Shown here in pieces: positions 37,185 through 45,945 of a stretch of DNA of 64,000 nucleotides (within the stretch, counting starts at the first letter, position 1; every line of letters begins with the position of its first letter). Position numbers and translations under genes: made by a program. The DNA comes from Parabacteroides distasonis ATCC 8503 (GTDB lineage Bacteria; Bacteroidota; Bacteroidia; Bacteroidales; Tannerellaceae), in the NCBI RefSeq assembly GCF_000012845.1, contig NC_009615.1:3182501-3246500 (forward strand), in the 5' to 3' direction. A model generated the notes under the pieces. It saw nothing but the letters and a program-made list of their open reading frames with translations, was not told the origin of the DNA and ran no database searches.

Positions 37185-37335
37185 CGCTTCCATCCTCACG
37201 GAAGTACTTACGGATGAACTTTAATTTATTACTTTAGTATTAATATTAATCCAATTCCCGCCTGTTCATCCGTCACGGATTACTTGGATCGATACCCGCA
37301 CGGGAATCGTATGATTATCTTATTTCGTTTATTTC
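37185..37335. repeat. Duplicated 3' UTR of S-layer-like gene, copy 2
   Basis: This stretch closely matches 51252-51399 downstream of the intact 1149-residue gene. It includes the long AT stretch TTTAGTATTAATATTAATCC and a segment with CCCGCCTGTTCATCCGTCAC. Read on the minus strand it has small stable hairpins (for example CCCGTGCGGG). It is followed by the matching protein C-terminus. Confidence 0.8.
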
Positions 37336-37560
37336 TTATTTCACGATTGCCTTTACAGCTTCCTCGCCGTCAACAGCTACCGCTACGATAGATACGCCTT
37401 CAGCGTCAGCGCCTTCGATAGATGTTACCATATCCTCAGCGTCAGTCTTCTGGTATGCGTTGAAGATCAAGGCACCGTCAGAACCAGTCTTAGCGGCATT
37501 GAATTCAGAGTCGCCACGAGTCAATACCAAACAACCGTTTTGCATCTTCAACCATGCGGC
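37336..37560 (-). pseudogene. Remnant of S-layer-like surface protein gene
   Basis: The frame encodes about 75 residues matching the C-terminus of the intact protein at 51400-54849. AWLKMQNGCLVLTRG corresponds to AWLKMHNGCLVITDE, and AVAVDGEEAVKAIVK is identical at the end. There is no usable start; a stop lies just upstream at 37582-37584. Compared with the intact gene, about 46 residues of the C-terminal sorting-like domain are missing in frame between GVSI and VAVAVDG. It is clearly a decayed fragment, not a short gene. Confidence 0.88.
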
Positions 37561-37567
37561 GTAAGAA

Positions 37568-37585
37568 TGTACGCACGTACATTAA
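37568..37585. repeat. AATGTACG/CGTACATT dyad
   Basis: An 18-bp dyad with two central mismatched bases, just upstream of the gene remnant. Nearly the same dyad occurs at 55153-55170, upstream of the intact gene. It was probably copied as part of the same cassette. Confidence 0.6.
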
Positions 37586-37879
37586 AAGCAGCTTATTTCC
37601 CACTTCCAATAATCTATTTATTATTTACTCTCAACACAGACTATTTCGCTCTAAGTTATTTATCTAATGCCGGAATACTTTCAGTGTAAGCCTGTTTTGA
37701 GACAGGTTATATTCAGCAAGAATCCACCTGTCAGTAAAACAACAGTTATACAATCCTTTTGACTGAAATAAAGCGCATATCGTGACATAGCCTATTCGTA
37801 AAAGAGGCAAGATAATGGGAAAAAGGAGGTTGTAAGCGGCGTTTTATGCGGCAAAGTACTACTTTTTACACACGAGTAT
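37586..37879. other. Intergenic region, no gene seen
   Basis: No ORF or RNA gene was recognised. Weak similarity to 17278-17350 begins around 37807 (CAAGATAA), so the repeated element may extend upstream of the aligned core. Confidence 0.5.
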
Positions 37880-38200
37880 CGACAAAAGCCTACGCTATCG
37901 GTCGTGTTTGGCAACGCCAATAGTGCCGTTGGGCATCGTGAATAGTCAAGAATAGGGTCGTGAACTATCAAGAATAGCCATCATAACCCTGTCACTTCCC
38001 TATCGTAACCCATTGAGATAGGTTTTTCATCCCATAAAATAGGAATTAGGATGAGCTAGTTTCGCTAGAACAAAAGAGCATCTTTTGATATCCAACTATC
38101 CAACAAGCGATTAAATATATTTTAACTCAAATTTAAGAGTAGACTGTACATTCCCCCGCAATAATCGATTCTACGGGCGTTAAGATTACAAACTGTCAAA
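37880..38200. repeat. 320-bp non-coding element, copy B
   Basis: This aligns with 17351-17671 at constant offsets, as described for copy A. It contains degenerate internal duplications (GTGAATAGTCAAGAATAG and GTGAACTATCAAGAATAG, 37937-37975). It ends 65 bp from the stop of the methyltransferase gene. Both copies abut acquired gene modules. Confidence 0.75.
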
Positions 38201-38264
38201 AAGAAAGAACTCGACACTAGGAGCCATTGGCTATCAATTCAGTCAAATAAAACAGCCTCTTTCC

Positions 38265-39509
38265 TTATTTCTTCTCCAATATGACTATATATTCATTGCA
38301 CATCGTGCTAACCTTCTTCCCTGCCACATTAGTAGGACTTGTTTTGGAAGGCATCCTTTTGTTAGGTATTTCTCTAACAATAGTATCGATATGTGTAAAA
38401 CCATTCTTCTCAAACATTTCAGCAGTAAAGTAATCTAATGGAATTTGAACCCCCTTAACCGTTCTGTTCCCTACGACATAACAAACGACTCCACCACTCT
38501 TTATTACAGACGCGACATTCTTTATAGAACAGCTATAATCATTAAGAAACGAGACCACTTCCAAATTTCTCTTTGGGTCAATGCTCTTTATTTCGTCCAG
38601 TTCAGATTTAATGCTTTTAGTCTCAAAAAGTTCCTCTTTCTGAACTCGTCCCCCCATTAGGAGATTATCTAGTGTTTTAGCATTTTCAAAATTGAACCAT
38701 TCATTTGCCCACCTTGAAAATTGTCCATAAGCAACGGTTGTTCTACTATCGCCATAAGGCGGAGAGGTTACAACCATATCAACACTATTCGGCTGTATTA
38801 TATCGGAAGGGATTTCTATAGTACTATTAAAGTCATAGATACCTATATTACATAGATATTTTATACTATTAAACTCCTCAAGTCCATTTATATTTCTTAT
38901 AACCTTTTCTTCAAACAATCGAAAGACATCCGGTTTGAAGTCTTTAATTTTCTCTTCCTTCATCCTAAACCGCTTAAATTCTCCATTCCTCGTAAACGAC
39001 ACCTCTCTAACAGTCTCGGAAAGAGGAACTTTAAAGAAATCAGCGAAATCCAAAGCCACACATTCATTAATTACTTGATAAATATAAGAAAGGCGCAAAA
39101 GGCTATCTCTGGAATACCAATAAGTATAATTAGAAATATTATCGAAATTCTTATTCTTGACCTTATCTTCAGAATACTCAAAGAACAAGGCTTGCATCAT
39201 TGAAAAAGTATCTCTGATACAAGATAAATCATAATGGGTTGTTTTTACATGGCTCATCAATCTAGCCAATGGATTAAGGTCTGTTCCTATCGCGTTTATA
39301 CCTTTTATAGAAGCCTCAACTAACGATGTACCGCTTCCCATATATGGATCAAAAAGTAGCTCAACTCCATCCTCTGGCCTATATTCCTCTATTAGAGCTC
39401 TTGCTACTTGGGGAATCATCATCGCAGGATACGCATGATAGCAATGAGTAAATTCTTTGGTATCGGCATCCTTAAAGCTCCACCTATTATCAATCGTTCT
39501 TTTGTACAT
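38265..39509 (-). CDS. Type II DNA methyltransferase (probable N4-cytosine)
   Basis: The start is set at ATG 39509 (414 residues), because AAGGAAGG lies just upstream; the longer frame starts with TTG inside the operator. The SAM-binding motif I, LFDPYMGSGTSLVEA, is near residue 55. The catalytic motif TSPPYG is near residue 260. SPPY is typical of N4-cytosine methylases. VNRF-like HMxPSKTSPTNVAGKKVS marks the C-terminus. It protects host DNA from the neighbouring MvaI/BcnI-like nuclease, and M.MvaI-type enzymes are also N4-cytosine methylases. The gene is AT-rich compared with its surroundings, suggesting recent transfer. Confidence 0.87.
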   Translation of the reverse strand: MYKRTIDNRWSFKDADTKEFTHCYHAYPAMMIPQVARALIEEYRPEDGVELLFDPYMGSGTSLVEASIKGINAIGTDLNPLARLMSHVKTTHYDLSCIRDTFSMMQALFFEYSEDKVKNKNFDNISNYTYWYSRDSLLRLSYIYQVINECVALDFADFFKVPLSETVREVSFTRNGEFKRFRMKEEKIKDFKPDVFRLFEEKVIRNINGLEEFNSIKYLCNIGIYDFNSTIEIPSDIIQPNSVDMVVTSPPYGDSRTTVAYGQFSRWANEWFNFENAKTLDNLLMGGRVQKEELFETKSIKSELDEIKSIDPKRNLEVVSFLNDYSCSIKNVASVIKSGGVVCYVVGNRTVKGVQIPLDYFTAEMFEKNGFTHIDTIVREIPNKRMPSKTSPTNVAGKKVSTMCNEYIVILEKK

Positions 39510-39527
39510 ACCTTCCTTACTTATATT

Positions 39528-39568
39528 ATGTGAGTGCAAATATACTCAATTGCTCACATATTGTGAGT
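39528..39568. promoter_or_regulatory. Controller-protein operator (C-box-like)
   Basis: Four GTGAG/CTCAC-type half-sites are present: TGTGAG at 39529-39534, ACTCA at 39544-39548, CTCACA at 39553-39558 and TGTGAG at 39562-39567. They form two adjacent dyads between the divergent methylase and controller genes. This matches the double-operator design of C proteins. Confidence 0.65.
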
Positions 39569-39589
39569 ACATAAGCATATATAAAACTA

Positions 39590-39597
39590 TATTTTTG
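39590..39597 (+). promoter_or_regulatory. -7 box for the controller-nuclease operon
   Basis: TATTTTTG fits TAnnTTTG. The -33 position would fall at about 39566-39570, overlapping the right operator half-site. The controller ATG is only 16 bp downstream, so the message has a very short leader. Confidence 0.5.
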
Positions 39598-39613
39598 GGC
39601 AAAAATAACAATA

Positions 39614-39907
39614 ATGATTAGAAAGACCGAGTATCAACTTGAAATCATCCTTAAGATAAAGGAGCTAAGAGAGGCCAACAATGTTAGCCAAAAAGAGTTG
39701 TCGAATCTCCTCGAAGTGGCTCCGGGCTTAATAGGGAGTATAGAAAGCCCTAAATTTCCACATAAGTACACCCTTAGTCAGATCTATAAAATATGCCACT
39801 ATTTCAACATTACCATAGAACAGCTATTCATATCAGAGGAAGATTTTTCCAAAGATAGAGATATTATTGACTTACTCATATTTAATATAATACGTTATGG
39901 AGAATAA
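39614..39907 (+). CDS. HTH controller (C) protein of restriction-modification system
   Basis: This 97-residue protein has an XRE-type helix-turn-helix (KIKELREANNVSQKELSNLLEVAPGLIGSIES). The rest (HKYTLSQIYKICHYFNITIEQLF) completes the five-helix fold. It lies directly downstream of a two-dyad operator and upstream of the nuclease gene. This is the known arrangement in which a C protein delays nuclease expression until methylation is established. Its stop overlaps the nuclease start by 11 bp. A plain Xre regulator would look the same; the context makes the C-protein role likely. Confidence 0.85.
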   Translation: MIRKTEYQLEIILKIKELREANNVSQKELSNLLEVAPGLIGSIESPKFPHKYTLSQIYKICHYFNITIEQLFISEEDFSKDRDIIDLLIFNIIRYGE

Positions 39908-40643
39908 GGATTTTATTATTTCAAAGTTCAAAGAGGTTAAATCCTTGGAATATGTTCCAAGCAATAGAGCCAACAATACTGGGATTGGAAAAACATTTGA
40001 AGATTACATCGGAGTTGTCGAGAACAATTTAGACGAGCCCGATTTAGCTGGATTCGAAATAAAATCTCATCGCGGCGCTTCATGCTCTTACGTTACCCTA
40101 TTCACTAAAAGCCCCTCATTTCCCAAACGTGCGAATGCTTATTTAAAAGATAAATTTGGCACACCTTATGAAGATGCACCATCTATAAATAGCTTGCATA
40201 CGTCTATGTTTGCAAATAGCTATAACACATATATGAAGAAATATTCTTTTAAACTCCTAAACAACCCTGTCGCCAAGACAATATTAATAGGAGTATTTGA
40301 CTTAAATACAAAAGAGCTGTTAGATTGTAGCGTAGGTTACACCTATCAAGACATTCAAAAAGCACTAACAAAGAAGCTAAAGAACTTATTATATGTAACT
40401 GCCCAAACGAAAAAAGAAGGAGGTAAGGAACTCTTCTACTTCAATAAAGCCGATATATATACAGAGCCATCATTTGAACGTTTTATATCACTCTTAACCG
40501 ATGGGAAGATAATGTATGATATAAGAATCGGGAGCTATAAATCTGGCCCCAAATATGGTATGCCGCACGACCATGGGAGTGGATTCAGAATATTAGAGGC
40601 TAATATCAGACTATTATATTCTGATCACGAAACCATAGAATAA
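39897..40643 (+). CDS. MvaI/BcnI-family type II restriction endonuclease
   Basis: This 248-residue protein has a PD-(D/E)xK-type core: DEPDLAGFEIKSHR followed by CSYVTLFTKSPSFPKRANAY, which is the pattern of MvaI/BcnI-like enzymes. Later segments (HDHGSGFRILEANIRLLY) complete the fold. Members cut CCWGG- or CCSGG-type sites as monomers; the exact specificity here cannot be read from the sequence. It overlaps the controller gene by 11 bp. The operon is strongly AT-rich relative to flanking genes and lies next to the 320-bp repeat, consistent with horizontal acquisition. Confidence 0.8.
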   Translation: MENKDFIISKFKEVKSLEYVPSNRANNTGIGKTFEDYIGVVENNLDEPDLAGFEIKSHRGASCSYVTLFTKSPSFPKRANAYLKDKFGTPYEDAPSINSLHTSMFANSYNTYMKKYSFKLLNNPVAKTILIGVFDLNTKELLDCSVGYTYQDIQKALTKKLKNLLYVTAQTKKEGGKELFYFNKADIYTEPSFERFISLLTDGKIMYDIRIGSYKSGPKYGMPHDHGSGFRILEANIRLLYSDHETIE

Positions 40644-40719
40644 AACAAGCTACGCTTCATTTGTTGGCATCTGTATCAAGACCGGAGACAAATACCATAG
40701 GGTTTCAACGATAATAGGC

Positions 40720-41679
40720 TCAATATCCCAACCGGATATTATCTACCCAAAAGGTATTTCCCGGAGACCCTATGTATGAGCCTCCGTGACTGGAACAGAA
40801 CTCTAAGATCATATGGGTTACCTCATCGTCCTCCGTTCCCCAGCCGATTTCTTGGATGGGCACATTCTTGCCTTTGCTGTTCAAGCTATAACGGGCGGAC
40901 TCACCGAGTTGAAACCCCATATATTCTTTATAATCGCTACGTTTCGTGATATCGCCGTATAAGATCGTGAAACTGGCATCGTTTACCCAATCCGTATTTT
41001 CATCCATCCGGATTACCAGCGTACCGATACGCTTAGCATATATGTTCCCATCCTTATCTTCCCAACGCTTCTGAAGAAAGAGATTCACCAAAGGCATATC
41101 AATGCCATCTACCTCCGATCTCTTGCTAAAACCACTCAATTTAATACGATTGGGATCACCGGAGAGCTTCACCTTATAATCGAATAACAAGGACGTAGGT
41201 TTTTGGTGAAACGGGATACCGCAAACGATCTGTCCCCACGTCTCCGAAGAATTCTTCGCCGGTTCCAGAAAACGGCCGAGATAGAGGCATCCACTGACCA
41301 GCACCTTCACGTTCATGATACCCATCGCCGAGATCGATTCTATACCCGTCTCCAGCCGTGCGCAATACCCCTCATCCCGTCTTTCGGGGTAGACACTGAC
41401 GCTAGCTTTCGTAATCCCGCTCACCCTTGCCATCACGTTAGAACTGCCCCAAGGCGAAGCTTTCGACTCAAAAGGTCTATTTCCGATAATCGTATCCGTA
41501 GGGCCAACGCAGTAAAGTGCCTTCGTCTCCTTCCCGATAATAGCCGATTCCGTGATCTTACGTACCACCCACTGATCCAGATCGCCATAACGGATCGCTT
41601 CCGTCTTTCGCTGGGCATATAGCGCCATACTCATCCCCAAAAAGACAAATAAATAGCCTAACCGATTATTTACTACCAT
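40720..41679 (-). CDS. Secreted PCMD-domain protein
   Basis: This 319-residue protein has a signal peptide ending MALYAQ. The mature chain looks like a PCMD (putative carbohydrate metabolism) domain. Features are FESKASPWGSSNVMARVSG, LFDYKVKLSGDPNRIKLSG, VIRMDENTDWV and the C-terminal NTFWVDNIRLGY, a typical jelly-roll ending. These domains are common in surface polysaccharide-binding proteins of Bacteroidota, but no substrate is known. It is monocistronic and divergent from an NhaC gene. Confidence 0.8.
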   Translation of the reverse strand: MVVNNRLGYLFVFLGMSMALYAQRKTEAIRYGDLDQWVVRKITESAIIGKETKALYCVGPTDTIIGNRPFESKASPWGSSNVMARVSGITKASVSVYPERRDEGYCARLETGIESISAMGIMNVKVLVSGCLYLGRFLEPAKNSSETWGQIVCGIPFHQKPTSLLFDYKVKLSGDPNRIKLSGFSKRSEVDGIDMPLVNLFLQKRWEDKDGNIYAKRIGTLVIRMDENTDWVNDASFTILYGDITKRSDYKEYMGFQLGESARYSLNSKGKNVPIQEIGWGTEDDEVTHMILEFCSSHGGSYIGSPGNTFWVDNIRLGY

Positions 41680-41811
41680 AAGTTACCCTCCTATCCAAAT
41701 CCTTTTTTATTTTTGCAGCGAAATTAATTAGAATCGATAACACAAGGCAAGTCCGTATAAAGAATTTATTCGGATTATCCATGATAAATAACAAACGACG
41801 TGAATAAACCC

Positions 41812-43254
41812 ATGGCAGAAAAGCCCCGGACACCCTCCATCGCGATCTCTTTACTACCCGTAGTGACATTAGTCATCATGCTGGCCGTAGCCATCTATAT
41901 TTTCCGGGGCGATTCCCTTGGAGGAGCCAGCCAAATCGTATTATTGATAGCCACCTCGATCTGCTCTTTGATCGCCGTCTTTCATTGCAAGATCAAGTGG
42001 GAAGATATCGAGGGGCAAATCGCCCGTAACATCTATGGGATCGCACCGTCTGTCATCATCCTTTTATTGATCGGAACCCTATCGGGCAGTTGGATGGTAA
42101 GCGGGATCGTGCCGTCCTTGATCTATTACGGGTTGCAAGTCATGCAAACGGATTTCTTCCTCGTGGCCTGTTGCCTGCTATGCAGTATCGTATCGGTCAT
42201 GACGGGTAGCTCGTGGACTACCATCGCCACCATCGGGATCGCCTTGATCGGGATTGGCGAGGCGCAAGGCTTCAGTACGGGGTGGGTAGCGGGAGCGATT
42301 ATATCGGGCGCTTATTTCGGGGATAAGATGTCGCCGTTATCAGACACGACGGTATTGGCGGCCTCCGTAACGGACACGCCCCTTTTCACGCATATCCGGT
42401 ATATGCTTTATACGACCGTTCCCTCTATGATCGTCACACTGATCGTATTCAGCATCGCCGGATTCTCGAGGGAGACAGCGGACGCATCCCAGATAGCCGC
42501 TTTCTCCGAAGCCTTGAAAGGCTCGTTCCATATCACGCCTTGGCTTATGATCGTACCGATCGTTACCGGAATCATGATCGCCAAGAAGACACCTTCGATC
42601 GTAGTGCTTTTCGCCTCCTCCATACTCGCCGGAATATTCGCCTTGATCTTCCAGCCAAACGCCTTATTGGAGATTTCCGGGATCACGGATAGCGGAATTA
42701 TCGCCTATATCAAAGGCCTGCTGATGACTTTCTATGACAGCACGCAGATACAGACCGGCAACGAGGCCTTGAACTCTCTAGTCTCTACCCGGGGAATGGC
42801 CGGGATGATGAACACGATTTGGCTGATCATTTGCGCCATGTGTTTCGGCGGGGCCATGTCCGCTAGCGGCATGCTGGAAAGCATCACACGTATCTTCTTG
42901 CATTTCATGCGAGGCCGTACCAGCATGGTCGCCTCTACCGTCGTGTCCGGATTATCCTTGAACATCTGCACGGCGGACCAGTTTATCGCCATCATCCTGA
43001 ACAGCGAAATGTTTAAAGAAGTATATAAGCAACGTGGATTCGAGAGCCGCCTGCTTAGCCGGACAACGGAAGACTCAGTCACCGTCACCTCCGTGCTGAT
43101 CCCGTGGACGACTTGCGGCATGACACAATCTACAATCCTCGGCGTATCTACTTGGACTTATTTCCCTTATTGCGTCTTTAATATCGTCAGCCCGTTTATG
43201 AGCATTCTTATAGCGGCAACCGGTTATAAGATCGTCCAAAAGACTGTGAAATAA
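41812..43254 (+). CDS. NhaC-family Na+/H+ antiporter
   Basis: The start is taken at ATG 41812 (480 residues); an in-frame GTG lies at 41800. It is a polytopic inner-membrane protein with about 11 helices. The family core VMTGSSWTTIATIGIALIGIGEAQGF and SGAYFGDKMSPLSDTT is present, and a late segment TEDSVTVTSVLIPWTTCGM follows. NhaC antiporters exchange Na+ (or an organic anion pair) for H+. The gene is followed 83 bp later by a close paralogue. It fits the sodium-cycle theme set by oadGAB. Confidence 0.92.
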   Translation: MAEKPRTPSIAISLLPVVTLVIMLAVAIYIFRGDSLGGASQIVLLIATSICSLIAVFHCKIKWEDIEGQIARNIYGIAPSVIILLLIGTLSGSWMVSGIVPSLIYYGLQVMQTDFFLVACCLLCSIVSVMTGSSWTTIATIGIALIGIGEAQGFSTGWVAGAIISGAYFGDKMSPLSDTTVLAASVTDTPLFTHIRYMLYTTVPSMIVTLIVFSIAGFSRETADASQIAAFSEALKGSFHITPWLMIVPIVTGIMIAKKTPSIVVLFASSILAGIFALIFQPNALLEISGITDSGIIAYIKGLLMTFYDSTQIQTGNEALNSLVSTRGMAGMMNTIWLIICAMCFGGAMSASGMLESITRIFLHFMRGRTSMVASTVVSGLSLNICTADQFIAIILNSEMFKEVYKQRGFESRLLSRTTEDSVTVTSVLIPWTTCGMTQSTILGVSTWTYFPYCVFNIVSPFMSILIAATGYKIVQKTVK

Positions 43255-43337
43255 GGAAATCAATCTATAATTCATAGCGTTATTCAAGGTATTTTTAGTA
43301 TTTTCGCACCATCATTATTTAAGCGACTGAATGAACA

Positions 43338-44804
43338 ATGGAAAATCATCTTAAGAAGATGCCCTCCCCTCTACTTTCACTAGTGCCTATCCTCGTGCTG
43401 GTAGCTCTTTTGTTTGTAACCATACGCACTTTTGGCAGCGACGCGTTGAGCGGCGGAAGCCAAGTCGTATTACTTACCACCACGGCGGTGGCCTCCCTTT
43501 TGGCCATGATCTTCTGCAAAGTCAAATGGCGTGATATAGAAGAGGCGATATGTAAAAACATATTGGGAGTGGCCACAGCTATAATTATCCTATTGTTGAT
43601 TGGTGCTTTATCCGGTAGCTGGATGATCAGCGGTATCGTCCCGACCTTGATTTATTACGGGATGCAAATCATCCATCCGAGTTTCTTCCTTGCCTCTTGT
43701 TGCGTGATCTGCGCTGTCGTATCCGTTATGACCGGTAGCTCGTGGACTACCATCGCCACGATCGGTATCGCCTTGATGGGTATCGGCGAGGCACAGGGCT
43801 TCGCTACGGGATGGGTAGCCGGAGCGATCATCTCGGGCGCTTATTTCGGGGATAAGATCTCACCGCTCTCGGACACGACGGTATTAGCTTCTTCCGTAAC
43901 GCATACCCCTTTGTTCTCCCATATCCGGTATATGATGCTTACGACAATACCGTCTATGGTGATCACGTTGATTATCTTTACCATAGCGGGTTTTACGCAT
44001 ACCTCGAACGCATCCGGGCAAATAGCCGAGTTCGCCGCCTCGTTGAACGAAAGTTTTAATATCTCGCTCTGGCTACTGATCGTACCGGTGGTAACGGGTA
44101 TATTAATCGCCAAAAAAGTACCGTCTTTGATCACCTTGTTTATCTCGACGGCGATGGCCGGGGTGTTCGCGATCTTTTTCCAGCCTCATTTATTGCAAGA
44201 GGTAGCGGGAGCGTCGGTAGCGGATGCCTCCTCCCTGTTTAAGGGATTATTCATGACATTTTACGGGAGTACCCAGATCGATACGGGTAACGAGGCATTG
44301 AACAGCTTGGTCGCTACCCGGGGTATGGCGGGCATGATGAATACGATTTGGCTGATCATCTGCGCCATGTGCTTCGGCGGCTCCATGACGGCCAGCGGTA
44401 TGCTGGAAAGCCTTACGTCTGTATTCCTTCGCTTTATGAAACGGAGGGTCGGCATGGTGGCGTCTACCGTATGTTCCGGCTTATTCTTGAATATCGTTAC
44501 GGCCGACCAATACATATCCATTATCCTTACCGGAAATATGTTCAAGGATATCTACAAGAAAAAAGGATATGAGAGTCGCCTGTTAAGCCGTACGACGGAA
44601 GATTCCGTAACCGTAACGTCCGTGCTGGTACCGTGGAACACCTGCGGCATGACGCAAGCCACGATATTAGGCGTAGCGACCCTGACGTATCTTCCTTATT
44701 GCTTCTTTAACCTGATCAGTCCGTTGATGAGTATTACGATGGCCGCCATTGGCTTCAAAATAAAGCAACACCATGAAGAAGATCAGAGTATCATTGTTAA
44801 CTAA
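43338..44804 (+). CDS. NhaC-family Na+/H+ antiporter, paralogue 2
   Basis: This 488-residue polytopic protein is highly similar to its upstream neighbour. It shares VMTGSSWTTIATIGIALMGI, SGAYFGDKISPLSDTTVL, NEALNSLVATRGMAGMMNTI and SLLSRTTEDSVTVTSVLVPW. This is a tandem duplication with diverged N-terminus and tail. It overlaps the following symporter gene by 32 bp, so the two are probably translated together. Which substrates separate the paralogues is unknown. Confidence 0.92.
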   Translation: MENHLKKMPSPLLSLVPILVLVALLFVTIRTFGSDALSGGSQVVLLTTTAVASLLAMIFCKVKWRDIEEAICKNILGVATAIIILLLIGALSGSWMISGIVPTLIYYGMQIIHPSFFLASCCVICAVVSVMTGSSWTTIATIGIALMGIGEAQGFATGWVAGAIISGAYFGDKISPLSDTTVLASSVTHTPLFSHIRYMMLTTIPSMVITLIIFTIAGFTHTSNASGQIAEFAASLNESFNISLWLLIVPVVTGILIAKKVPSLITLFISTAMAGVFAIFFQPHLLQEVAGASVADASSLFKGLFMTFYGSTQIDTGNEALNSLVATRGMAGMMNTIWLIICAMCFGGSMTASGMLESLTSVFLRFMKRRVGMVASTVCSGLFLNIVTADQYISIILTGNMFKDIYKKKGYESRLLSRTTEDSVTVTSVLVPWNTCGMTQATILGVATLTYLPYCFFNLISPLMSITMAAIGFKIKQHHEEDQSIIVN

Positions 44805-45945
44805 AGTCGTTATCGCTATCGCCGCCGGCGTATTGTTCGGCCAGTTTTTACCGGGAGGAATCGCACGTATCTTTGTAACCTTCAATTCATTGTTCGGCAA
44901 CTTCCTATCGTTCTCCATCCCTCTAATCATATTGGGGCTGGTGACTCCCGCTATAGGAGATCTGGGCAAAGGAGCCGGAAAGCTATTATTGATAACCGCC
45001 TTGATCGCTTACGGTTCAACAGTCTTCTCGGGTTTCTTCACGTTCCTGAGCGGATCGGCTATATTCCCGCACATACTACCGACCAACACGGAATTGACGG
45101 CGATGGAGAATCCGGAAGATTTCATGCTGACACCTTACTTCGTGGTAAATATGCCGCCTTTAATGGATGTCATGACAGCCTTGCTGCTATCCTTTACGAT
45201 TGGCCTAGGGCTTTCTAATATAGCGGGAACCACCCTGCGTGACTCTTTCACGGATTTCAAGGAAATTATCATTAAGCTAATCGAGGTGGTTATCATCCCG
45301 TTATTACCGCTCCATATTTTCGGTATCTTCCTGAACATGACCGTGAGCGGACAAGTCATGAGTATTATCACGATGTTCCTCAAGGTTATCATAGTCATCT
45401 TTGCCTTACATGTATTATTGTTATTGATTCAATTCACGATAGCCGGAGCCATAGCCGGGAAGAATCCGCTCCGCCTCTTGAAGAATATGTTACCGGCCTA
45501 CGCTACGGCTCTAGGGACCCAATCCTCCGCCGCCACGATTCCCGTGACACTGGCGCAGGCTGTCAAGAATGGCGTACGGGAGAATATAGCGATCTTTACC
45601 GTTCCGCTTTGCGCCACGATCCATCTGGCAGGTAGCACCATGAAAATCGTAGCTTGCGCTATGGCTATCATGATCATGGCGGGAGAACCGGTTACCTTCT
45701 CCAATTTCAGCGGATTTATCATGATGCTGGGAATTACGATGGTAGCGGCTCCGGGGGTTCCGGGAGGGGCTATTATGGCCGCTTTGGGTATCTTGCAAAG
45801 TATGCTGGGATTCAATGAGACGCTGCAAGCGTTAATGATCGCCCTTTATATTGCCATGGATAGTTTTGGCACCGCTTGCAACGTGACGGGAGATGGCGCT
45901 ATCGCTGTCGTGGTGGATAAAATAGCCGGGAAAAACACCCCATAG
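44773..45945 (+). CDS. Dicarboxylate/amino acid:cation symporter (DAACS family)
   Basis: This 390-residue membrane protein matches the GltP/SstT/DctA group. It has helices near the N-terminus (VVIAIAAGVLFGQFLPGG and SFSIPLIILGLVTPAIGDLG). The substrate and Na+ site region reads LGTQSSAATIPVTLAQAVKNG, and later APGVPGGAIMAALGIL and DSFGTACNVTGDGAIAVVVDKI. It imports glutamate, serine, or C4-dicarboxylates with Na+; which one is not decidable. Its stop is immediately followed by the stop of a convergent gene. Confidence 0.9.
   Translation: MKKIRVSLLTKVVIAIAAGVLFGQFLPGGIARIFVTFNSLFGNFLSFSIPLIILGLVTPAIGDLGKGAGKLLLITALIAYGSTVFSGFFTFLSGSAIFPHILPTNTELTAMENPEDFMLTPYFVVNMPPLMDVMTALLLSFTIGLGLSNIAGTTLRDSFTDFKEIIIKLIEVVIIPLLPLHIFGIFLNMTVSGQVMSIITMFLKVIIVIFALHVLLLLIQFTIAGAIAGKNPLRLLKNMLPAYATALGTQSSAATIPVTLAQAVKNGVRENIAIFTVPLCATIHLAGSTMKIVACAMAIMIMAGEPVTFSNFSGFIMMLGITMVAAPGVPGGAIMAALGILQSMLGFNETLQALMIALYIAMDSFGTACNVTGDGAIAVVVDKIAGKNTP

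Noticed and set aside
37336..37551. 71-residue gene on the minus strand
   Set aside because: It starts at a TTG inside homology to the larger protein, with a stop just upstream, so it is a gene fragment.
39510..39539. Longer methyltransferase start
   Set aside because: It is a TTG located in the operator; ATG 39509 has AAGGAAGG just upstream.
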